Shown piece by piece: positions 1 through 7,958 of a stretch of 16,477 bases of DNA (within the stretch, counting starts at the first letter, position 1; every line of letters starts with the position of its first letter). This stretch comes from DATEPR01 sp036503065 (lineage in GTDB: Bacteria > Actinomycetota > Actinomycetes > Mycobacteriales > Pseudonocardiaceae), in the NCBI GenBank assembly GCA_036503065.1, contig DASXXM010000626.1:1-16477 (forward strand). Direction: 5' to 3'. The translations under genes were made by a program, and so were the position numbers. The notes below the pieces were generated by a model. It saw nothing but the letters and a program-made list of their open reading frames with translations. It ran no database searches and had not been told where the DNA came from.

Positions 1-428
1 ACCACGTCCCGGCCGAACAGCGACGACGCGCCGAGGTGGTCGGCGTGGTGGTGCGAGTAGACGATGTGGGTCACCTTGTTGGACACGCCGTTGTCGCTGG
101 CGATCTGGTCGATGGCGCGCTGCAGGTTGTGCCCGATGGTCGGCGGCGCGTCGAACAGCACCACGCCGTCGCGGGTGGTCAGGAACGCCGCCTGGTAGGT
201 GCCGTCGGTGACCCAGTAGAGGTTCTTCTCCACCCGTCCGACGAAATAGCCCTGCGCGTTGACGGCCGGGCCTAACGCCGAGGGCGGAATCGGCGCGAAG
301 TCGGGCAGTGGCGGTGTGTCTGCGGCAGCTGTGTTGGTGCCGACCAGCGTGGCGACCGTCGGCACGGCGGCCAGCGCGGCGGCGCGGGCCAGGAACGAGC
401 GGCGATTCGTGGCTGGGTTGGCAGACAT
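1..428 (-). CDS. Tat-exported metallo-beta-lactamase-fold hydrolase (C-terminal part outside window)
   Basis: Only the first 142 codons are in the window; the gene runs off the left edge. The N-terminus has a twin-arginine export signal: NRRSFL at residues 8-13, then an Ala-rich hydrophobic stretch to about residue 36. This predicts folded export and probably an extracytoplasmic location. Residues 60-100 resemble the first beta strands of the MBL fold (YWVTDGTYQAAFL, GVVLFDAPP). The zinc-binding motif HxHxDH is present as H126, H128, D130 and H131, so at least the first metal half-site is intact. The ATG at 428 is preceded by AAGGGA about 8 nt upstream. It begins 29 bp after the SDR stop on the same strand, so the two genes are probably co-transcribed. 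The MBL superfamily spans lactamases, lactonases, sulfatases and others, and the truncated protein does not allow a choice. The fold and export call is firm; the substrate is unknown. Confidence 0.85.
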   Translation of the reverse strand, partial: MSANPATNRRSFLARAAALAAVPTVATLVGTNTAAADTPPLPDFAPIPPSALGPAVNAQGYFVGRVEKNLYWVTDGTYQAAFLTTRDGVVLFDAPPTIGHNLQRAIDQIASDNGVSNKVTHIVYSHHHADHLGASSLFGRDV

Positions 429-457
429 GGTCGTTTCCCTTCGAACGGGGCGGGTGG

Positions 458-1180
458 CTAGGCGCCGTAGGCCGGCAGCAGCGCGCCGCTGATGGGTGCG
501 GCGACGTCGCTGACGAGGAAGGCGATGATGTCCGCGATCGCCTCCGGCGCGACCGCGTGCGCCAGCTGATCGGCGGGGAACACGGCCCGGTTCCGCGGCG
601 TGTCCAGGAGTTGCGGCAGGACGGCGTTCACCCGGATCCCGTGCGGGTGCAGTTCGAGGTCGAGCAGCCGGGTCAGGTGGGCCAGGGCCGCCTTGCTGAT
701 GCTGTACGCCGCCATGCCGGCGGTCGGCTCGATCGCCGGCCGGGCCGACACGTGCACGATCGCACCGGAACCGCGCTGCTTCATGTACGGCCCCACCGCC
801 TGACTCAGCCACAGCGCGGCGCCCAGATTGACGTCGATCATGGCGCGCAGGTCCTCGGGCGTCGCGGTGAGCGCCTCGCCAAGGCGGAACGCGCCGATGG
901 TGTTCACCAGGACCTCGGGGGCACCGACCTCGGCGGCTATCCGATCGACGATGGCCTTGGCCACGGCAGGCTCGGTCGGGTCGCCCACCTCGCGACGGAT
1001 GCCCTCGGCCAGCTCAGCCAACCCCTGCGCACTGCGATCGATCGCGACCACCGTGAAACCGGCCCCGGCCAGCGACACCGCGGTCGCACGACCGAGCGGA
1101 CCGCCCGCACCGGCCACCAACGCCACCCGCTCGCCCACGGCGACACCTCTGTTTCTCCCGAGTGTGTTCAGGTTCGCCAT
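458..1180 (-). CDS. SDR family NAD(P)-dependent oxidoreductase
   Basis: A 240-residue classical short-chain dehydrogenase/reductase, the usual length for the family. Visible motifs are the cofactor-binding glycine loop GAGGPLG (24-30), an acidic D48 at the end of the second beta strand that favours NAD over NADP, N118, S145 and the catalytic Y159-xxx-K163 pair (YSISK). The usual NNAG structural motif is replaced by VNTIGAF (92-98). Start choice is uncertain. The ATG at 1180 has no clear Shine-Dalgarno, whereas a GTG at 1138 (codon 15, just before GERVALVAGAGG) has AGAGG 7 nt upstream and would give 226 residues beginning directly at the Rossmann fold. The gene leads into the MBL hydrolase on the same strand and is divergent from the LuxR-type regulator, which is a natural candidate to control it. 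Carbonyl/alcohol oxidoreduction is inferred from the family; the substrate is unknown. Confidence 0.9.
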   Translation of the reverse strand: MANLNTLGRNRGVAVGERVALVAGAGGPLGRATAVSLAGAGFTVVAIDRSAQGLAELAEGIRREVGDPTEPAVAKAIVDRIAAEVGAPEVLVNTIGAFRLGEALTATPEDLRAMIDVNLGAALWLSQAVGPYMKQRGSGAIVHVSARPAIEPTAGMAAYSISKAALAHLTRLLDLELHPHGIRVNAVLPQLLDTPRNRAVFPADQLAHAVAPEAIADIIAFLVSDVAAPISGALLPAYGA

Positions 1181-1198
1181 CGGGCAGGTGAGAAGTCG

Positions 1199-1215
1199 TC
1201 ACCGGATTCCGGTGA
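1199..1215. promoter_or_regulatory. Palindromic candidate operator in the SDR/LuxR divergent promoter region
   Basis: TCACCGGA-T-TCCGGTGA is a perfect inverted repeat with 8-bp arms around one base. It sits in the short gap between the divergent SDR and LuxR-type genes. A -10-like TACGCT (1224-1229) lies 7 nt before the GTG at 1237, where no Shine-Dalgarno is visible, so the LuxR gene may be leaderless and the palindrome would cover its -35/spacer region. The symmetry is seen directly; the role as a binding site is inference. Confidence 0.45.
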
Positions 1216-1236
1216 TCCGCTGGCTACGCTGACCGG

Positions 1237-3855
1237 GTGCCCGCAGCAGACGGCGTCCGGTCCGGCCTGATCCACCGCCCCGACCTGGTCGCCGCGCTGG
1301 ACCGCGCCGCCGAGAAGAAGGTGACGGTCATCACGGCGCCCGCCGGCAGCGGGAAGACGTCGCTGCTGCGCCTGTGGTCCGGCCGGCCGGGTCAGGACCG
1401 GCGAATCGCCGTCATGTCGGTGCGGCCGGGCCAACATGACGCGCAGCTGTTCTGGCTCACCCTGCTCGCCGCGGTCCGCGACGCCAACGGCGCGGACCAC
1501 GACGAGCAGCCGACGCCCGGCTTCAACGGCCGCGCCATGGTGGACAGGGTGCTGTCCGAAATCAGCGTGGCCGGTGCTCCGTTCGTCCTGGTCATCGACG
1601 ACGTGCACGAGCTGACCTCCGCGGACGCGGTCGAACAGCTCACCTCGCTGCTGACGAATCTCCCCCCGCACGCGCACGCGATCGTGGCCACCCGCCGCGA
1701 CCCGCCGCTGCGCCTGCACCAACTGCGGCTGGCGGGCGAACTGGCCGAGATCCGCGTCGCGCAGTTGCGTTTCACCGCGGCGGAGACCCGAGAACTTGTT
1801 GCCGCTGCCCGCATCGCGCTGCCCGACCACGTGGTCGCCGTGCTGCACCAACGAACCGAGGGCTGGGCGGCCGGGCTGCGGCTGGCGCTGCTCTCCCTGG
1901 CCGGGCATCCCGATCCAGAGCGTTTCGTGGTCGAGTTCTCCGGCAGCGACCGGACCGTCGCCGAGTACCTGATGGCCGAGATGCTGGAGCGGCAACCGGC
2001 CGACGTACAGCGCCTACTGTTGCGTACGTCCCTTTTGGACCGGGTCAACGGTGCGTTGGCGGACCTGCTCACCGGCGCCGCCGGATCGGAACGGATACTG
2101 CTGGACCTGGCGGACGCGAACGCCTTCGTCGTGTCGCTCGACCCCGACCGCACCTGGTTCCGCTACCACCACCTGTTCGCCGGGCTGCTCCGGCTGGTGC
2201 TGCGCCGCACCCAGGCCGCCGAGATCCCGACGCTGCACCGGCTCGCCGCGCGGTGGTTCGCCGAGCACAGCCAGCCCGCCGACGCCGTCCGGCACCTGCA
2301 GGCGGCCGGCGAGTGGACCGAGGCGGCCCGCCTGCTCACCGACCACTCGCTGAGCATGACTCTCGACGGCCAGGCGGGCACCGTGGCGGCGCTGCTGCGC
2401 GCCTTCCCGGCCGCGACCGGCGCGGAGTCCCCGGAGTTGGCCCTGGTCCACGCGATCGCCGACCTCGACCGGATGCGCCTCGCGGAGGCGGCGGCGCACC
2501 TGGAGATCGCGCGGTCCCACGCCGCCACGACACCGCCCGACCACCGGCTACGGACCGCGATCACCTCTGTCGACCTGCTGCTGGCGCGGCTGCGCGGCCA
2601 CTTCGACGGCGTGTTCGAGCAGGTGGGCGCGCTGCCGTCGCCGGCAACCGGCCGGTCCACCGCCGACGTCGCGCTCCGCAGCGACCTGCGGGCCGTCGCG
2701 CTGCTGAATCTCGGCGTCACCGAGGCGTGGTCGCTGCGGCTGGCCGACAGCGAGCGGCACCTCATGGCGGGCGCCGCGCTCGCCCGTGACATCGGCAGGC
2801 CCTATCTCGAGGTGGCCTGCCTCGCCCACCTGGGATTCGCCGCCACCGTCCACTCCTTCGCCCTGGCAAGGCAACGCTGCGAGGAGGCCATCGCGCTCGC
2901 TGTCCGGCACGGCTGGGGCGCCGAGCCGGTGATCGCCCCCGCGCAGGCCACGCTCGCCGGGATGCTGATCTGGACGGGCGAGTTCGACCGCGGCGAACAA
3001 TGGCTGAACCGCGCCGGACACGCCACCCGATCCGGCGGCGAACCCGGCATCCGGCTGCTGGTGCACCTGATCTCCGCGATCCTGCCGGCCGCACGCGGCC
3101 AGCACCGCCAGGCGCTGGCGGAGTTCGTCGCCGCCGGAGCGGTGCAGGCGCTGATGGTCGGTGAGCACGCGCTGACCACTCAGGTCACCGCATGGACCAT
3201 CGCCACCCGGGCCCGTTGCGGCATGGTCGACCAGGCACGGACAACCCTCGATACGCTCGACGACCGGCAGGCCGCCGCCGGAGAGATCCGCAACGCGGCC
3301 GCCGTGATCCGCATCGCAGAGCAGGACCCCGCCGGTGCCCGACGCGAACTCCGGACCGTCCTGGACGGCACCGCCCCCGTCAACTCCCAGCTCACCCGGG
3401 TCGAGTCCCAGCTCCTGGACGCGCTGGCCTGCCGCGACCTCGGCGACCAACGCGCCGCGCAGGCCGCCGTCGAGCGGGCGCTCGGCCTGGCCGAGCAGGA
3501 CAGGCTGATCCTGCCGTTCGCGATGACCGGTGCGTGGCAACTGCTCGAGACACTGCACCTGCGGGACACGTCGCACGCCGCGCTCGTCGCCGACGTGCTC
3601 GACGCCGCCCACAGCGGCGCCACGACCCCGCTGACACTGCGTCCCGCCGAGGAACTCAGCCCGAGCGAACTACGCGTGCTGCGCTACCTACCGACCAACC
3701 TCACCCGGCCCGAAATAGCGGGCGAACTGACGATCTCGGTCAACACCGTCAACACCCACATCCGCAGGATCTACGCGAAGCTCGGCGCCACCGACCGGTC
3801 GGCGGCCGTCCAACAGGCTCGCGAACTGCGGCTCCTGTCAGCCGGCCGCACCTGA
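1237..3855 (+). CDS. LuxR family transcriptional regulator with N-terminal AAA/NTPase domain (MalT/LAL-like)
   Basis: An 872-residue large ATP-binding LuxR-type activator. The N-terminal NTPase has Walker A APAGSGKT (34-41) and Walker B FVLVIDD (116-122), followed by an arginine-rich segment ATRRDPPLRLHQLR (151-164) typical of MalT-like STAND proteins. The middle (about 330-800) is alpha-helical and alanine-rich, consistent with MalT-type TPR-like repeats that sense ligand or partner. The C-terminal helix-turn-helix (806-868) has the LuxR pattern: SPSELRVLRYL, then EIAGELTISVNTVNTHIRRIYAKLG. In the family, ATP and an inducer drive oligomerisation and transcription activation in the cytoplasm. 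The GTG at 1237 lacks an upstream Shine-Dalgarno, and a TACGCT hexamer 7 nt upstream suggests a leaderless mRNA. It is divergent from the SDR/MBL pair and its last 18 bp overlap the end of the convergent SARP gene. Likely targets are the adjacent genes or itself; the inducer is unknown. Confidence 0.93.
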   Translation: MPAADGVRSGLIHRPDLVAALDRAAEKKVTVITAPAGSGKTSLLRLWSGRPGQDRRIAVMSVRPGQHDAQLFWLTLLAAVRDANGADHDEQPTPGFNGRAMVDRVLSEISVAGAPFVLVIDDVHELTSADAVEQLTSLLTNLPPHAHAIVATRRDPPLRLHQLRLAGELAEIRVAQLRFTAAETRELVAAARIALPDHVVAVLHQRTEGWAAGLRLALLSLAGHPDPERFVVEFSGSDRTVAEYLMAEMLERQPADVQRLLLRTSLLDRVNGALADLLTGAAGSERILLDLADANAFVVSLDPDRTWFRYHHLFAGLLRLVLRRTQAAEIPTLHRLAARWFAEHSQPADAVRHLQAAGEWTEAARLLTDHSLSMTLDGQAGTVAALLRAFPAATGAESPELALVHAIADLDRMRLAEAAAHLEIARSHAATTPPDHRLRTAITSVDLLLARLRGHFDGVFEQVGALPSPATGRSTADVALRSDLRAVALLNLGVTEAWSLRLADSERHLMAGAALARDIGRPYLEVACLAHLGFAATVHSFALARQRCEEAIALAVRHGWGAEPVIAPAQATLAGMLIWTGEFDRGEQWLNRAGHATRSGGEPGIRLLVHLISAILPAARGQHRQALAEFVAAGAVQALMVGEHALTTQVTAWTIATRARCGMVDQARTTLDTLDDRQAAAGEIRNAAAVIRIAEQDPAGARRELRTVLDGTAPVNSQLTRVESQLLDALACRDLGDQRAAQAAVERALGLAEQDRLILPFAMTGAWQLLETLHLRDTSHAALVADVLDAAHSGATTPLTLRPAEELSPSELRVLRYLPTNLTRPEIAGELTISVNTVNTHIRRIYAKLGATDRSAAVQQARELRLLSAGRT

Positions 3856-6800
3856 GGACGCCACGTTGACGATGATGGCCCGGACTTCGGCGGCTTCCGG
3901 CGTGTCGATTTCGGTGAACAGGTCGTCTGCCGCCCGGAGATAACCGATCGCGGCCGCGTTCTGGTGTTGGGCCAGCCGGATTTCGCCGAGCAGGCGCAGG
4001 ATTCTGGCCTGTCGCAGACGCGCGCCGCCGTGCTGGCAGATGGCCAGTGCCCGCTCGGCATGTGTCACGGCCCAGTCGAGGTGGTTCTGGCCGAGGTGGA
4101 TCGCGGCGAGTACGGCGAGGGCGCCCGCCTCCCACAGGCGGAACTGATGGCGGTGTGCCAACGCCAGTGCGTTCTGTGCGCGTTGCAGTGCGTCCGCGTC
4201 GTCGCCCAGATCGTGTGATGCCATGGCCCAGCCGATCGCGGCTTCCGTCTCCTCGTCGATCTGTCCGATCTGCCGGGTGAGCAGTGTCGCGGTGCGGTAG
4301 GAATCGATCGCGGCGACCGGCCTGCCCTGCAGTAGATCGGCGCGTGCCGTCGCGATCAGGCCCCGGCAGACATGGCCATCGCCGAGATTCCGGGCGATGG
4401 ACAGCTGCCGGGCGGAGAAATCACGAGCCTCGTCGTACCGGCCGAGATCGATGTGGACCTCGGCCAGATGGTTCAGTACCCAGGACTGGACGCGGTCGTG
4501 CGGGTTCACCTCGCTCAACGTCCACGCCTCTGTCAGTGTTGCCACCGCATCGTGGAGTTCGCCCAACTCGTGCTGGATCTGACCGTAACTGTCCAATGCG
4601 GCGATGGTACTGTTGCGGTTCCCGATCTTTCGATAATAGGCCACCACCCGCGTGATGCAGTCGGCCGCCTGATGCAGTTCACCGATTCCCCAGTAAAGGT
4701 GGGCAAGATTGTGGATGGCCGCCATTTCACGCTCGATCAGGCCATGTTTTCTGGCGTATTCGATCGTTTCGTTGTACCGCTTCTGGGCATCGTCCATGTC
4801 ACCATATGAGTCCAGTGCGCCGGCCAGCAGTGTGAGTGCGACGGCAGTGCCCTCCACCCAGCCGGCGTCACGTGCGGCCGCCAGTGCCCGGGTGGCATGC
4901 GTCGTCGTCATCTCCTTCGGTCCGACGGCGATGTACGCCAGCGTCAGGCCCAGGTCGATGGCGGCCTGTCCGGTGAGGCTCCCGACGTCCACAGCCGCCG
5001 CGTAACCGGCCTGTAGGGCACGCATCAGCTCGACCGGGCCGGTGCCATGGGTGAACCGCCGGATCGCGTCGGCGAGCAGCCAGGATATCTCCGGCGGGCC
5101 GTGCTCGGCGGTGTGCTCGATCACGGATATCAGCTGGTGCATCTCCGCCCGCAGCCAGCCGACGGCCGACACCTCACCGTCGAACGAGAGCCGGCCGGTG
5201 AGCGTGACCGGGGGGACGTCCAGGCGGGTGGAATCGTTGGGGTACAACAACCTGGTCGCCGTGTCCGCGGTGTCCAGATACCAGCGGCACAAGGTCTCGA
5301 CGGCCGAGCGCCGTTGCTCCGCCGCGTCCTCCGCTTCGGCACGCGCGCGTGCGTACTCCCGGACCAGGTCGTGGCAGGAATAGCGCTCGTCGTCCTGCCG
5401 GACGAGATGCGCCGCCACCAGCCGCGCCAACGACGCCGCCGCGCCCGGCCCGCACAACACGGTGACGGCCGGCACCGAGATGTCGGTGCCAGGGGCGATG
5501 CCGAGCAGCCGGAACACCCGACGGTCGGCGTCGGACAGCCGGGCGTAGGACAGGTCGAAGACCGCGCGGACCGAGGACATCGGGTCATCGGCGATGGCCA
5601 GTTCCATCAGCCGGTCGGCGCGCAGCGCCCGCACCTGCCCCGCGACCGACAGGTGCGGCCGGCCCATCAGGTGGGCGGCCGTGATGCGCAGGGCCAGTGG
5701 CAGGTGTCCGCACAACTCGGCCAGTTCGGCGGCGTCGGCCGGCTCGGCGGCCACCCGGTCGGCACCGAGCATCGCGGCCAGCAGCGCCATGGACTCGGCC
5801 GGTGTGAACACGTCGATGGCCAGCCGGCGCGCGCCCTCGCGGGCGACGAGGCCGTCCAACCGGTCCCGGCTGGTCACCAGCGCCAGGGAACCCGGCGAAC
5901 CGGGCAGCAGCGGACGCACCTGGTCGGCGCTGTGCACGTTGTCCACCACCACGAGCACCCGCTTGCCGGCGAGCATCGTGCGGAACAGCGCCGACGCCTC
6001 GTCCACCGCCACCGGCACCCGTTCCGGTGAGACGCCCAGCGCGCGGAGGAACCGGCCGAGCGCCTCGATCGGCTCGACCGGCGCCACCTGCGCGTAGCCA
6101 CGCAGGTCGACGTAGAGCTGCCCGTCGGGGAAGGTGCCGGTGACGCGGTGCGCCCAGTGGGTGGCCAGCGTCGTCTTGCCGACACCGCCGATCCCGGCCA
6201 GCGTGGAGATCACCACCGAGCCGCCGGACGCGGACGCGGCCAGCGCGTCCAGCTGGCCGAGTTGGTCCACCCGGCCGGCGAAGATGCCGACGTCGGGCGG
6301 TAGCTGCGCAGGCACCGGACCGGCGAGCGCGATCGGCTCCCGCGCGGCCTGCGGGATCTCCTGGCGCAGCACCCGGACCAGCGTGCCGGACAGCTCCCGG
6401 CTCGGGTCGACGCCCAGCTCGTCGGCGAGTCTCAACCGCAGGCGCTCGTAGCGGTCCAGCGCCTCGGCCTGCCGTCCGGCGCTGGCCAGGGCCTCGACCA
6501 GCACCGCGTGCAGCGGCTCGTCCAGCGGATACACCTCGACCAGGGGGGCCAGCAGCGCCACCGCGTTGCCGGCCCGGCCCGCGGCCAGCAGTTGCCGGCC
6601 GTGCTCGGTCGCCGCGGTCAGCCGCGTTCGGGTCAGCGCCTCGATCGCCGGTGCGACCGACTGGCCGGTCAGCGCGTCCGCGAGCGGTTCGCCACGCCAC
6701 AGCCCCAGCGCTTCGGCCAGACCGCTGGTGTGGGCGGCCAGCCGGGTGAAGCGGTGGGCGTCGACCTCGGCGCCCAGCAGCGTGTAGCCGGTGGTGGTCC

Positions 6801-7068
6801 GTTCGATGCGCACGCGGCCGTCGGTATGGCCGGCCAGCCACTGGCGTGCGCGGTGTACGGCGACCACCAGCGCCTTGCCGCCGACCTGCGGTTTGTCCTG
6901 CGGCCATGCGGATTCCGCGAGCGCGTCAACGGAAAGGCCGGCCGCGCCCGCCAACGCCAGCACGCCGACGATCGTGCGGGTCAGCGGTGCGGACGGGGCA
7001 ACGGCATGTGCGCCCCGTCGCACCAGCACGGGGCCGAGGATGAGCACGTGGACATCGGGCGTGGTCAT
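3838..7068 (-). CDS. SARP-family regulator with BTAD, NB-ARC and TPR domains (AfsR-like architecture)
   Basis: A protein of about 1076 residues built like large SARP activators. An OmpR-type winged-helix DNA-binding domain spans about 5-95 (LILGPVLVRRG, LSVDALAESAWP, VVAVHRARQWL). A bacterial transcriptional activation domain spans about 100-240 (FTRL through EALDRYERLRLRLADELGVDPS). An NB-ARC/STAND ATPase follows with P-loop GIGGVGKT (292-299), kinase-2 VLVVVDNV (371-378) and GHLPLAL (454-460). TPR helices occupy the last roughly 400 residues. Such proteins activate secondary-metabolite or neighbouring genes, with the ATPase/TPR part as sensor. The ATG at 7068 was chosen because GGAAG lies 4 nt upstream; an in-frame ATG at 7089 has no ribosome binding site. 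The gene converges on the LuxR regulator with an 18-bp coding overlap and no terminator between them. No biosynthetic core gene is visible, so the target pathway is unknown and may lie outside the window. Confidence 0.93.
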   Translation of the reverse strand: MTTPDVHVLILGPVLVRRGAHAVAPSAPLTRTIVGVLALAGAAGLSVDALAESAWPQDKPQVGGKALVVAVHRARQWLAGHTDGRVRIERTTTGYTLLGAEVDAHRFTRLAAHTSGLAEALGLWRGEPLADALTGQSVAPAIEALTRTRLTAATEHGRQLLAAGRAGNAVALLAPLVEVYPLDEPLHAVLVEALASAGRQAEALDRYERLRLRLADELGVDPSRELSGTLVRVLRQEIPQAAREPIALAGPVPAQLPPDVGIFAGRVDQLGQLDALAASASGGSVVISTLAGIGGVGKTTLATHWAHRVTGTFPDGQLYVDLRGYAQVAPVEPIEALGRFLRALGVSPERVPVAVDEASALFRTMLAGKRVLVVVDNVHSADQVRPLLPGSPGSLALVTSRDRLDGLVAREGARRLAIDVFTPAESMALLAAMLGADRVAAEPADAAELAELCGHLPLALRITAAHLMGRPHLSVAGQVRALRADRLMELAIADDPMSSVRAVFDLSYARLSDADRRVFRLLGIAPGTDISVPAVTVLCGPGAAASLARLVAAHLVRQDDERYSCHDLVREYARARAEAEDAAEQRRSAVETLCRWYLDTADTATRLLYPNDSTRLDVPPVTLTGRLSFDGEVSAVGWLRAEMHQLISVIEHTAEHGPPEISWLLADAIRRFTHGTGPVELMRALQAGYAAAVDVGSLTGQAAIDLGLTLAYIAVGPKEMTTTHATRALAAARDAGWVEGTAVALTLLAGALDSYGDMDDAQKRYNETIEYARKHGLIEREMAAIHNLAHLYWGIGELHQAADCITRVVAYYRKIGNRNSTIAALDSYGQIQHELGELHDAVATLTEAWTLSEVNPHDRVQSWVLNHLAEVHIDLGRYDEARDFSARQLSIARNLGDGHVCRGLIATARADLLQGRPVAAIDSYRTATLLTRQIGQIDEETEAAIGWAMASHDLGDDADALQRAQNALALAHRHQFRLWEAGALAVLAAIHLGQNHLDWAVTHAERALAICQHGGARLRQARILRLLGEIRLAQHQNAAAIGYLRAADDLFTEIDTPEAAEVRAIIVNVASSGAAG

Positions 7069-7072
7069 AGCG

Positions 7073-7077
7073 CTTCC
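7073..7077 (-). promoter_or_regulatory. Ribosome binding site deciding the SARP start
   Basis: GGAAG on the minus strand lies 4 nt before the ATG at 7068. The alternative ATG 21 nt further upstream has only GC alternations before it, so 7068 is the better start. The spacing is on the short side. Confidence 0.5.
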
Positions 7078-7441
7078 AGGATGTCGCATCGCACCGACAC
7101 GCGCGCGTGTAATACCACCATGGTGAGTGCGGCGGGGGTCGTTCGTTGACGGAGCCGGATCGATCGGCTACCGGGTGTTGTCGGCGGACACCTCCATCGG
7201 CGCCTGTAGTCGGCCGGTAACCGCTGCCACCGACCGTATCCTCATGACGCGACGTGACAGCCTCTGGCAGGGATGACCGTTGGTCGACGCCTCGAGGGGC
7301 GACGATGATTCTGGTTCGGCTGACCCGGCATTGCCGGGCAGCGGTGGCTGTCGATCTCGGCGATGACCATGCGGTTGGCCGTGGGGTCGGAGCACGGCTT
7401 GCCTTCGTGCCGGAGTGGGACGGAAGTGCGTTGTGCGGCAC

Positions 7442-7447
7442 TAACAT
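7442..7447 (+). promoter_or_regulatory. Candidate -10 element for the secreted-protein gene
   Basis: TAACAT fits the actinobacterial TAnnnT -10 pattern and would place the transcript start about 25 nt before the ATG at 7480, leaving room for the strong GGAGGGG ribosome binding site. No good -35 is seen 17-18 nt upstream, so the call is weak. Confidence 0.3.
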
Positions 7448-7479
7448 CATCGTCGGTGACCGACTGGAGGGGTATCGAC

Positions 7480-7890
7480 ATGCGAAAACTGTGGTCCCTG
7501 TGCGCAATCGCCCTGGTGGCGGCGGCGTTCGTGGTCGGTACGTCGGGGCCCGCCGCCGCGCTGGGCGGTGAGACGCTGGGTTGTCGGGTCGTGCCAGTGT
7601 TGGGCAACCCGCCCTTCACCCCGGGCTGCACCAACCACCTGCCCGCGCGCACCTACGGCGTCGGCTTCGTGGTCTCCGGTCTCAACGGCACCTACGGGTT
7701 CACCTGGCACCTGCCCGCCGGCTACACCCCGGTCAGCGGATTCTGTGGCAACTTCTCCCAGTGCGCGATCAACGTCGGCAACTTCGACCAGATGATCGTG
7801 GTGACCGTGACACTGACCCAGAACGGCGCCTCGGAGACGCTGAGCAGTCGGGCCGTCATCAACGAGTTCTGCGGCAACCAACTCTGCTGA
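7480..7890 (+). CDS. Small secreted protein with six cysteines, family not recognised
   Basis: A 136-residue protein starting at the ATG at 7480, which has a strong GGAGGGG site (7466-7472) 7 nt upstream; longer in-frame starts to the left have none. Residues 1-27 form a Sec signal peptide: MRK, a hydrophobic core LCAIALVAAAFVVG, then PAAA as a probable signal peptidase I site. The mature part of about 109 residues carries six cysteines (35, 50, 89, 95, 131, 136), an even number suggesting three disulfides. It is rich in Gly, Asn, Thr and aromatic residues with alternating hydrophobic stretches (YGVGFVVSGLNGTYGFTWHLP, MIVVTVTLTQNG), which suggests a beta-sandwich-like fold. CGN occurs twice, at 89-91 and 131-133. 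I do not recognise the family and assign no function. It stands alone: the upstream SARP gene is divergent and the downstream kinase gene is convergent. Confidence 0.85.
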   Translation: MRKLWSLCAIALVAAAFVVGTSGPAAALGGETLGCRVVPVLGNPPFTPGCTNHLPARTYGVGFVVSGLNGTYGFTWHLPAGYTPVSGFCGNFSQCAINVGNFDQMIVVTVTLTQNGASETLSSRAVINEFCGNQLC

Positions 7891-7927
7891 GCCGGCCAAG
7901 GTAAACGCCGAATTCCACCGCGGCGCA

Positions 7928-7958
7928 GGCGCTCGATCAGCCGTCGCGATCGAGCGCC
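7928..7958. terminator. Hairpin at the convergent end of the secreted-protein and kinase genes
   Basis: GGCGCTCGATC (7928-7938) and GATCGAGCGCC (7948-7958) are perfect 11-bp arms around a 9-nt loop. The hairpin starts 38 nt after the secreted-protein stop and includes the stop codon of the opposing kinase gene. There is no U-tract, as is common in high-GC actinomycetes. It could end both transcripts. Confidence 0.5.

Larger units (their letters stand above)
7069..7479. other. 411-bp intergenic region between the SARP gene and the secreted-protein gene
   Basis: No convincing gene was found in either direction; the open frames here have no ribosome binding site and no recognisable protein signature. 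It should hold two outward promoters. Visible elements are a perfect 14-nt palindrome ACACGCGCGCGTGT (7097-7110), 29-42 nt upstream of the SARP ATG; a TTGACG hexamer (7146-7151) without a good -10 partner; a small perfect inverted repeat CCCGGCA-T-TGCCGGG (7324-7338); and a -10-like TAACAT (7442-7447) before the secreted-protein gene. The palindrome near the SARP start could be an operator; this is inference from position only. Confidence 0.5.

Noticed and set aside
308..1270. Long plus-strand frame opposite the SDR gene
   Set aside because: No recognisable domain and low-complexity Arg/Gly composition, while the opposite strand encodes an SDR with intact catalytic residues.
5047..6030. Plus-strand frame of 327 codons opposite the SARP NB-ARC region
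   Set aside because: The minus strand shows P-loop, kinase-2 and GLPL-like motifs; the plus frame has only Arg/Gly/His-rich low-complexity sequence.
7363..7479. Longer N-terminus for the secreted protein
   Set aside because: The extension would bury the signal peptide and has no ribosome binding site, whereas the ATG at 7480 follows GGAGGGG at ideal spacing.
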